From positions 1,364,001 through 1,428,000 of the forward strand of contig NZ_CP031946.1 of NCBI RefSeq assembly GCF_003443535.1: a DNA stretch of 64,000 nucleotides, in the 5' to 3' direction. The DNA is from Ruegeria sp. AD91A. Lineage in GTDB: Bacteria > Pseudomonadota > Alphaproteobacteria > Rhodobacterales > Rhodobacteraceae. Of this stretch, positions 58,139 through 64,000 are shown one piece after another (positions within the stretch are counted from its first letter, which is position 1; every line of letters starts with the position of its first letter). The notes beneath the pieces are model-generated. The model did no database searches. It had not been told where the DNA came from and saw only the letters and a program-made list of their open reading frames with translations. Made by a program: the position numbers and the translations under genes.

Positions 58139-59335
58139 ATGCGCCTGATTCAGTACCTGCTCGTTTCGATTTTTCTAACCGGAGCCGCATGGGCGCAAGA
58201 GACCTCTGAACCCACGGCGGATGAGCGCACCTCGACCGGCGGAGCGACAACCCTGGAAGATATTCTTGCCCGGCAACGTGGTGAGAATGTCGACAACAGC
58301 TATCGCTCTGAGAATACCGGTCAGGGCAATGCAGAGGGGTTGCTGGGCCAGCTTGGCACGCGCGGCGTGGCCTCGGACAGCGACGTATACCGCGCATTGC
58401 GCTACGGCTCGGCTGATGTGACGGTGTCGTCGCATGGCCCTGCGGCGAGCGTGTTGATTCAGGATGGCGGCATGTGGTGGCTGAACTTCCGCACCGGGCC
58501 ACTACGCGAATACGGCACCTATATCGTTGCCGGGATGCTGGGTATCATCCTGCTGTTTTTCCTGATCCGTGGCAAAATACGCATCGACGGTGAAAAAACC
58601 GGCCGTACGGTCACGCGTTTCAACGGGTTTGAACGGTTTGGTCATTGGCTTTTTGCGGGGTCGTTCCTGATCCTTGGTGCAACTGGCCTGCTGACGCTTT
58701 ACGGGCGTGACTTCCTGATCCCGCTGTTCGGGAAGGAAGGGTTTGCCACCATTGCGCAAGGTTGCAAGTGGCTGCACAACAATCTGGCCTGGGCCTTCAT
58801 GCTTGGCCTGATCATCGTCACGGTAAACTGGATCGCCCATAACATCCCCAACCGCGTGGATCTGAAATGGCTGGCCGCAGGCGGCGGATTGTTCACCAAG
58901 AACAGCCACCCGCCGGCAAAGAAGTTCAACGCGGGCCAAAAGATCATCTTCTGGGCGTGCATCCTGCTGGGCGCATCGATCAGCCTGTCGGGTCTGTCGC
59001 TGTTGTTCCCGTTCGAGATGCCCTTGTTTGCAAAAACCTTCCAGATCGCCAATTCGACCGGTATTCCGCAAATGATGGGCCTGAACCTGCCGGTGCAGAT
59101 GTCGCCGCAGGAAGAGATGCAATACGCCCAAGTCTGGCATGTGATGGTGGCTTATGTGTTCATTGCGATCATCGTGGCGCATATCTATCTCGGCTCTGTC
59201 GGAATGGAGGGCGCCTTTGACGCCATGGGCACCGGCGAGGTCGAAGAACAATGGGCGCGCGAACACCACTCGCTGTGGCTGGAGGAAGTTCAGGAAAAAG
59301 AGGCAGGCAAGGCCGCCGCCTCACCCGCTGAATAG
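58139..59335 (+). CDS. fdhC: Formate dehydrogenase cytochrome b subunit
   Basis: This 398-residue membrane subunit carries electrons from formate to quinone through two b-type haems. A signal-like N-terminus (to about residue 20, AAWAQE) is followed by an unusual roughly 105-residue periplasmic extension, then a helix at about 128-146 and a four-helix cytochrome b core with candidate haem ligands in GFERFGHWLFAGS, HNNLAWAFMLG and WHVMVAYVFIAIIVAHIYLG. Typical FdnI is about 217 residues, so the N-terminal extension is characteristic of the alphaproteobacterial type. The next gene starts directly after its stop codon, with no gap. Confidence 0.93.
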   Translation: MRLIQYLLVSIFLTGAAWAQETSEPTADERTSTGGATTLEDILARQRGENVDNSYRSENTGQGNAEGLLGQLGTRGVASDSDVYRALRYGSADVTVSSHGPAASVLIQDGGMWWLNFRTGPLREYGTYIVAGMLGIILLFFLIRGKIRIDGEKTGRTVTRFNGFERFGHWLFAGSFLILGATGLLTLYGRDFLIPLFGKEGFATIAQGCKWLHNNLAWAFMLGLIIVTVNWIAHNIPNRVDLKWLAAGGGLFTKNSHPPAKKFNAGQKIIFWACILLGASISLSGLSLLFPFEMPLFAKTFQIANSTGIPQMMGLNLPVQMSPQEEMQYAQVWHVMVAYVFIAIIVAHIYLGSVGMEGAFDAMGTGEVEEQWAREHHSLWLEEVQEKEAGKAAASPAE

Positions 59336-60598
59336 ATGCGGGGGCTGGTTCTGGCCCTGGCGCTGATCCCGCTGCCCGCCTTGGCCGAATTCTTCACACT
59401 CAAAGGGCACGGCGGCCCAATCATGGGAATCGCCACAGCCCCGGACGGGCGTATCGCAACTGCCAGTTTCGACAATTCCGTCGGGCTATGGGCTGATCAG
59501 AACCCCGAATGGCTGGAGGGTCATGAAGCTGCCGTGAACGCCGTTGCCTTCAATGGTACTGCCATCTATTCCGCCGGAGATGACTTCACTCTGCGCAAGT
59601 GGCCCGGTGGTGACGTGATTGGGCGCCATCAGGGCAAGATCGTTGGTCTGGCAGCGTCCAAGACACACGTTGCGACCGCCAGTTGGGACGGAACAATCGG
59701 GGTGTGGCCCGTAAACGGAACCGGCCCCACTACTCTTGGGCCAACCGGAAGCGGTGTGAACGCCGTGGTGTTTTCTTCTGACGGCACACAGCTTTATTCG
59801 GCAGGTATGGATGGATCGCTGCGCATCTGGGACGTGATGAGTGGACAAGAGATCACCCGTCTCATCGAACACGGGTTCGGCATCAACGAACTGGTCCTGA
59901 ATGAACCAGACAACTGGATCGCTTACGGTGCTGTTGATGGCGTGACCCGAATACTGGACCTTTCCACGGGTGAAGAACGTGATTTTACGCTGGATCGCCG
60001 GCCCATCCTTGCCTTGGCACTCAGCCCGGATCGCAGGCTTCTCGCCGTGGGTGACGGCGAAGGTTATATCATGGTCATCGATACCGCCGAATGGCGTATC
60101 ACGCGGGATTTTCGCGCGACGTTGCGAGGGCCAGTCTGGGCCCTGGCCTTTTCCGTCGATGGTGAAAACATCCATGCGGGCGGAATAGACGAGGCCATGT
60201 ACAGTTGGCCCGTAACCACCTTTTCCGACCAGCAACAAATGGCGGCAGCAGAGCCGAGTTTCCTCAAAAACCCTGACGAGATGGACAATGGTGAGCGTCA
60301 GTTCGCGCGCAAATGTTCAATCTGCCACAGCCTGACACCCGACAGCGAACGCCGCGCAGGTCCTACCTTACACGGGGTTTTCGGCAGACGGGCCGGTACG
60401 TCGCCCGGATATTTATACTCGGACACGCTGCAAGGCTCTGACATCATTTGGAATGACGAAACAATAAATGCTCTTTTCGACGAAGGGCCTGACCATTACA
60501 TTCCGGGGTCTAAGATGCCGATGCAGCGAATTACGGCAGCTCAGGATCGTCAGGATCTTATTGCTTTTCTGCGCCGCGCAACGGGTGCCCGGAACTGA
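59336..60598 (+). CDS. WD40-repeat protein fused to a c-type cytochrome
   Basis: This 420-residue exported protein has a signal peptide of about 17 residues (ALIPLPALAE), then about seven WD40-like repeats (residues about 20-300), each ending near W or V plus D, for instance ATASFDNSVGLWAD, ATASWDGTIGVWPV and YSAGMDGSLRIWDV. The last 110 residues are a mitochondrial-type cytochrome c with haem site C327-S-I-C330-H331 and the axial methionine at M394 or M396 (SKMPMQ). It starts directly after fdhC. A periplasmic propeller docking the cytochrome to formate dehydrogenase would give an alternative electron exit. Confidence 0.88.
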   Translation: MRGLVLALALIPLPALAEFFTLKGHGGPIMGIATAPDGRIATASFDNSVGLWADQNPEWLEGHEAAVNAVAFNGTAIYSAGDDFTLRKWPGGDVIGRHQGKIVGLAASKTHVATASWDGTIGVWPVNGTGPTTLGPTGSGVNAVVFSSDGTQLYSAGMDGSLRIWDVMSGQEITRLIEHGFGINELVLNEPDNWIAYGAVDGVTRILDLSTGEERDFTLDRRPILALALSPDRRLLAVGDGEGYIMVIDTAEWRITRDFRATLRGPVWALAFSVDGENIHAGGIDEAMYSWPVTTFSDQQQMAAAEPSFLKNPDEMDNGERQFARKCSICHSLTPDSERRAGPTLHGVFGRRAGTSPGYLYSDTLQGSDIIWNDETINALFDEGPDHYIPGSKMPMQRITAAQDRQDLIAFLRRATGARN

Positions 60599-60611
60599 AC
60601 TGGAGGAGACC

Positions 60612-60737
60612 ATGAAAGCCTTTCTTGCCGCAGTCGCCGCAATGGTCGTCATTGCAGTAGCAGCGCCTTTTGTGCTGGAGCAGATCGGATTCAGCGCCGC
60701 CGACGCCACGTCCGGCTCTGCCGTGCGCCTCGACTGA
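60612..60737 (+). CDS. 41-residue single-helix membrane protein
   Basis: This short gene encodes 41 residues with one N-terminal hydrophobic helix (FLAAVAAMVVIAVAAPFVLE, about residues 4-23) and a short soluble tail. The ATG has an excellent GGAGGAGA ribosome binding site, is 13 bases after the WD40-cytochrome stop, and its stop abuts the ATG of the next gene. It may be a small subunit or anchor for the formate dehydrogenase complex. Its function is unknown. Confidence 0.75.
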   Translation: MKAFLAAVAAMVVIAVAAPFVLEQIGFSAADATSGSAVRLD

Positions 60738-61610
60738 ATGTCGCAATACCTGACCACCCGCGAACTGGCCGATCTGCTGCGCATTGGCGAGCGCAAAGCC
60801 TATGATCTCGCCTCGTCAGGCGAGGTGCCCTGCGTGCGCGCCATGGGCAAACTGCTGTTCCCGCGCGCCGAGGTTCTTGCCTGGCTCAACGCTTCGCGAT
60901 CCGGTCCACAGGTTGCCGAACCGCCCCTGCCCCAGATTGTTGCCGGCAGCCACGATCCCCTGTTGGACTGGGCGCTGCGCGAAAGCGGTTCGGGGCTTGC
61001 CACCTATTACGACGGTTCTTTTGACGGGCTGACAAGGCTGAGTGAACGCAACGCACAGGCTGCGGTGTTGCACATCCACGAAGATGGAGGGTTCAACAAA
61101 GACTCTCTTCGGGGCGCCCTTGGCGAAGCACCGGTGATCCTGTACGAAGTCGCCCGGCGCAAGCGCGGGCTGCTTCTTGCCCCGGGCGTATCGGATATCA
61201 GAACATTCGAAGATCTCAAGTCGCGCCGCCTAATCATGCGTCAGGACAGTGCAGCCAGCCAACGCCTGTTCGAAACACAGCTTGAAGCACATGGCATGTG
61301 CCGAGACGATCTGGACGTAATCCCCGGCTGCGCACGCACCGAAGAGGAACTGGCCATCGCCCTTCACGACCAAAAGGCCGAGGTTGGCTTTGGGTTGGGT
61401 GCTTTGGCAGGGCTTTACAACCTGGGTTTCGTCCCCACCCATTCCGAGAGGCTGGATTTGGCGATTTGGCGCAGGTCATATTTTGATCCGCCAATGCAAA
61501 AACTGATAACGCTGCTGCGTTCGGATCAATTTGCGCAAAGGGCCCGTGAATTCGGTGGCTACGACCTGTCAGGCCTGGGCACGATACACCACAACGGTGC
61601 CAGCGGGTGA
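60738..61610 (+). CDS. Excisionase-type HTH regulator with binding-protein-like sensor domain
   Basis: This 290-residue protein has an N-terminal HTH_17 (MerR/excisionase-like) DNA-binding domain (residues about 4-55; LTTRELADLLRIGERKAYDL, GKLLFPRAEVLAWL) and a C-terminal PBP-like domain (about 70-280; LLLAPGVSDIRTFEDL, RQDSAASQRLFETQLEAHG, then CARTEEELAIALHDQKAEVG), as in regulators that sense molybdate-like anions or other small ligands. It ends the fdh operon and faces the tup operon. It is a good candidate to sense tungstate, molybdate or formate and to control fdh and tup; the palindromes at 51953 and 63955 are candidate targets. Confidence 0.85.
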   Translation: MSQYLTTRELADLLRIGERKAYDLASSGEVPCVRAMGKLLFPRAEVLAWLNASRSGPQVAEPPLPQIVAGSHDPLLDWALRESGSGLATYYDGSFDGLTRLSERNAQAAVLHIHEDGGFNKDSLRGALGEAPVILYEVARRKRGLLLAPGVSDIRTFEDLKSRRLIMRQDSAASQRLFETQLEAHGMCRDDLDVIPGCARTEEELAIALHDQKAEVGFGLGALAGLYNLGFVPTHSERLDLAIWRRSYFDPPMQKLITLLRSDQFAQRAREFGGYDLSGLGTIHHNGASG

Positions 61611-61658
61611 ACCATCACCCACCTTGTTCCTTGTCATGGTACTTCTGCCGCAGGCCAG

Positions 61659-62474
61659 CTATTGGGCGTTCGGAAAGAACACCTGCTGCCCGTCCAGCCT
61701 GAACGACGCGATCGCCTCCTGCCCGTCCGGCCCCGTCAGCCAGTCGATAAAGCGTTGACCGGCAGCTGCCCGCACATGCGGGTGTTTTTCAGGATTCACG
61801 AGGATCACACCGTATTGATTGAACAGGCGCGGATCCCCCTCGACCAGAACGCCAAGGTTTCCCCGGTTTCCAAAAGACAACCACGTGGCCCGATCCGTCA
61901 GCGTATAGGCATCCATTCCACTGGCCACGTTCAGCGTCGCCCCCATACCAGATCCGGTCTCGCGATACCAAGCACCTGAAGCCTCGGCAGGGTCCAGCCC
62001 GGCCGCGGACCAATGGCCCAGCTCGGCCTTGTGCGTTCCGCTGTCGTCACCACGAGATGCAAACGGAACTTCCGCCTCGGCGATTCTTGAGAGCGCGCCC
62101 AACACATCGGTGCCGCCGCGAATTCCAGCAGGGTCAGACTTGGGGCCTATCAGAACGAAATCATTATACATCAGATCCTTCCGCTCCACGCCCCAACTGT
62201 CAGCAACGAACTTCTCCTCGGCCGGTTTGGAGTGAACCAAAAGAACATCCCCGTCCCCGTTGATGGCGTTGCGAATGGCCTGACCGGTGCCCACTGCCAC
62301 AACACGGACATCGATACCTGATTCGGCTTCGAACCACGGCAGGATGTAATCCAACAGTCCCGAGTTCTGCGTTGACGTTGTCGACTGCACCACAATAAAT
62401 GGTTCTTCTGCTGAAACCGCGCTGGTCAACAGGCCCAAAGCTATCACCGCTGCCCGAATTGGTTTCCGGAACAT
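61659..62474 (-). CDS. tupA: Tungstate-binding periplasmic protein
   Basis: This 271-residue receptor has a signal peptide (FRKPIRAAVIALGLLTSAV ... SAE) and the TupA hallmark TTSTQNSGLLDYILPWFEAE, which includes the TTSTxxSG anion-binding stretch. Further matches are GDGDVLLVHSKPAEEKFV, PFASRGDDSGTHKAELGHW and FNQYGVILVNP. TupA binds tungstate with much higher affinity than molybdate, through different residues from ModA. The ATG at 62474 has AGAGGAGAG; upstream in-frame codons are not signal-like. Last gene of the operon tupB-tupC-tupA. Confidence 0.93.
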   Translation of the reverse strand: MFRKPIRAAVIALGLLTSAVSAEEPFIVVQSTTSTQNSGLLDYILPWFEAESGIDVRVVAVGTGQAIRNAINGDGDVLLVHSKPAEEKFVADSWGVERKDLMYNDFVLIGPKSDPAGIRGGTDVLGALSRIAEAEVPFASRGDDSGTHKAELGHWSAAGLDPAEASGAWYRETGSGMGATLNVASGMDAYTLTDRATWLSFGNRGNLGVLVEGDPRLFNQYGVILVNPEKHPHVRAAAGQRFIDWLTGPDGQEAIASFRLDGQQVFFPNAQ

Positions 62475-62496
62475 CACACTCTCCTCTTTCTCTTTT

Positions 62497-63231
62497 TCAG
62501 GTAACCAATCCGCCCGCCAAATAGCGGCGCGACGCATCGCTTTCGGGAGAATCCAAAACCTGTTTTGCCGCACCGTGTTCCACGACATGTCCGCCCTGCA
62601 TCATGACCACGTCCGAGGCCAAACGGCGTGCCTGACCGATATCATGCGTCACCATCACGATCCGCACAGCCCGAGCCGAAGCCCGTAATATCATTCGTTC
62701 AATCATCTGGGTCGCGCTTGGATCCAGTGCGCTGGTGGGCTCGTCCAGAAACAAAGTCTCGGGGCTCAATGCCAGCGCCCGTAGAATCGCCAACCGCTGC
62801 GCCTCCCCTCCGGACAATGATCGCGCGGGTTGTCTGGCCTTGCCGTCCAGCCCGCCTTCGGTCAGCAATTCGGCGATGCGGGCCTTTCGTGCCGTTCGCC
62901 CCATGCCTTGACGCTTTAGAACGAAGTCAAGGTTTGCCGCAACTGATCGACGCAGCAGAACCGGTTTCTGAAACACCATGGCCTGGCGGGCTTTTTGTGC
63001 CGCGCCAAGCGGTTTTCCATCCTGGACGACCTGCCCCCGATCCGGAGTGATCAGCCCGTGCAGACAGCGCAGCAACAGGCTTTTGCCTGCACCGTTGGGG
63101 CCAAGGATCAAGGTTGGCCCCGGCCCATCCAATACCAATGACGAGACGTCCAACAACGCCTTGCCACTACTGCGGATTTGCAGGTTCTCGACCTTCAGGC
63201 AATTCACCATGTCGCATAGCAGGTCACGCAT
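62497..63231 (-). CDS. tupC: Tungstate ABC transporter ATPase
   Basis: This 244-residue ATPase has Walker A GPNGAGKSLLLR, signature LSGGEAQRLAI, Walker B TLFLDEPTSALD and the switch histidine in VMVTHDIGQARR. It lacks the C-terminal TOBE domain of ModC, as usual for TupC. Its start overlaps the tupB stop by 8 bases. It powers uptake of tungstate delivered by TupA. Confidence 0.92.
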   Translation of the reverse strand: MRDLLCDMVNCLKVENLQIRSSGKALLDVSSLVLDGPGPTLILGPNGAGKSLLLRCLHGLITPDRGQVVQDGKPLGAAQKARQAMVFQKPVLLRRSVAANLDFVLKRQGMGRTARKARIAELLTEGGLDGKARQPARSLSGGEAQRLAILRALALSPETLFLDEPTSALDPSATQMIERMILRASARAVRIVMVTHDIGQARRLASDVVMMQGGHVVEHGAAKQVLDSPESDASRRYLAGGLVT

Positions 63232-63937
63232 GGCGCACCCCCTCCTGTTCGGCCCGCAGGCTGACCGCGCTCACCATCGCGTTCACGGCCACCGCTATCC
63301 CGATCAGGATTGCCCCCAAGGCCAGTGCCAGCGCCAGATTTCCCTTCGAGGTTTCCAGCGCGATGGTTGTGGTCATCACGCGCGTAACATGGTTGATGTT
63401 GCCGCCCACAATGATCACCGCGCCCACCTCGGCAATGGCGCGCCCAAACCCCGCAAGCAAGGCCGTGACCAATGCCAGCCGTGCATCCCACAGCAGCACA
63501 GGTACCGATGCAAGCCGTGACACGCCCAGTGATCGCAACTGTTCAGAGTACTCCTCGGCCAGCATTTCAACCACCTGTCGGGTCAGCGCGGCAACAATAG
63601 GAGTGACCAACACGACCTGAGCGATGATCATGGCCGTCGGGGTATACAAAAGCTCGAGCACACCCAGCGGGCCAGAACGGGACAGCATCAGATAGACCAG
63701 CAACCCCACAACCACGGGTGGGAACCCCATCAAGGCGTTCATCAGAACGATCAGCATCCGCCGTCCCGGAAACCGGGCCACAGCCAAAGAAGCACCGACA
63801 GGCATGCCAATCAGGGCAGAAATCAAAACCGCAAACACGGATACTTTAAGGGACAACAGCACAATCGCCCAAAGCTCTGAGTCTCCCTCAAAGATCAGAG
63901 CGATCGCAGAACTGAATTCTGATGCAAATCCCTGCAT
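63224..63937 (-). CDS. tupB: Tungstate ABC transporter permease
   Basis: This roughly 237-residue permease has five to six helices and the EAA loop (GFGRAIAEVGAVIIVGGN) that contacts the ATPase. The sequence PPVVVGLLVYLMLSRSGPLG is typical of TupB/ModB permeases. The upstream in-frame ATG at 63958 lies inside the palindrome at 63955-63972, so the ATG at 63937, preceded by GTGGAAAAA, is the more sensible start. First gene of the tup operon. Confidence 0.9.
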   Translation of the reverse strand: MQGFASEFSSAIALIFEGDSELWAIVLLSLKVSVFAVLISALIGMPVGASLAVARFPGRRMLIVLMNALMGFPPVVVGLLVYLMLSRSGPLGVLELLYTPTAMIIAQVVLVTPIVAALTRQVVEMLAEEYSEQLRSLGVSRLASVPVLLWDARLALVTALLAGFGRAIAEVGAVIIVGGNINHVTRVMTTTIALETSKGNLALALALGAILIGIAVAVNAMVSAVSLRAEQEGVRHA

Positions 63938-63954
63938 TTTTTTCCACTTTTTCT

Positions 63955-63972
63955 GCATTCCGTACGAAATGC
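63955..63972. promoter_or_regulatory. 18-base palindromic operator candidate upstream of tupB
   Basis: GCATTCCGTACGAAATGC reads as GCATT(C/T)CGTACG(A/G)AATGC on both strands, a near-perfect palindrome with one mismatched pair. It sits 17 bases before the chosen tupB start, in a T-rich leader, a place suited to a repressor that responds to tungstate or molybdate. Confidence 0.65.
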
Positions 63973-64000
63973 GCTCTTTTACAAGCAAATACTACTCTGT

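Noticed and set aside
1..64000. tRNA genes, rRNA genes, CRISPR arrays, insertion sequences and prophage genes
   Set aside because: The intergenic regions were inspected by eye and showed no cloverleaf-like elements, no regularly spaced repeats and no transposase or integrase reading frames. A covariance-model scan would be needed to exclude small RNAs.

Overview
This window is GC-rich, gene-dense DNA from an alphaproteobacterium, most likely a marine member of the Rhodobacterales (Roseobacter group). This is an inference from gene content and arrangement (TRAP transporters, the DUF3305/DUF3306/TorD formate dehydrogenase cluster, CtlX with ornithine cyclodeaminase, a GAAC-N7-GAAC LexA box of the alphaproteobacterial type) and from codon usage rich in G or C at third positions. 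No rRNA gene, tRNA gene, CRISPR array, insertion sequence or phage gene was seen. The window looks like ordinary chromosome with several well-formed metabolic islands.

Layout. 1-1818: end of an OmpR-family response regulator and its overlapping sensor kinase. 1815-4558 (minus): CHAD protein, ParA-type ATPase and CYTH protein, a probable three-gene polyphosphate or triphosphate unit. 4862-9966: TfoX C-terminal domain protein, ndk, a Bcr/CflA-like exporter, then an ABC-F ATPase, an ACT-domain protein and a MarC-like membrane protein. 10009-14439: membrane-anchored aspartic protease, an SOS-controlled ImuA-like gene, two MFS transporters and a YceI protein. 14697-16442: metG. 16688-20986: RND efflux pair, closed by a strong terminator. 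21062-23587: divergent glpD and glpR with a mirrored operator pair between them. 23697-27559: DUF5993, an unusual DsbB, DUF3302, HlyD/YiaV and a NodT-type outer-membrane factor. 27563-30172: MprF. 30290-33695: Lrp regulator divergent from arginase, CtlX and ornithine cyclodeaminase (arginine/citrulline to ornithine to proline). 33834-36944 (minus): TRAP transporter. 37372-46172: acetate uptake and activation (acs, adk, DUF4212 plus a sodium symporter), followed by a cNMP/CBS/nucleotidyltransferase protein, a small membrane protein and a membrane-anchored DEDDh exonuclease.

46758-63937 is one large island around a membrane-bound formate dehydrogenase. It holds the catalytic, iron-sulfur and cytochrome b subunits, a TorD chaperone, a small Tat peptide, DUF3305/DUF3306, a multi-cluster ferredoxin, an Mrp-type iron-sulfur P-loop protein with a lipoate/biotin-ligase-like protein and a DUF6505-like protein, two unusual c-type cytochrome fusions (one to WD40 repeats, one to a shrunken TupA-like fold), a DNA-binding regulator with a binding-protein-like sensor domain, and a complete tungstate-type ABC transporter (tupB-tupC-tupA). 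The neighbouring tup operon suggests that the enzyme carries tungsten rather than molybdenum.

The strongest candidates for undescribed biology are the symporter/nucleotidyltransferase/exonuclease cluster (40208-46172), the formate dehydrogenase accessory genes (46758-51787 and 59336-60737), the CHAD-ParA-CYTH unit, and the DsbB-containing efflux operon.
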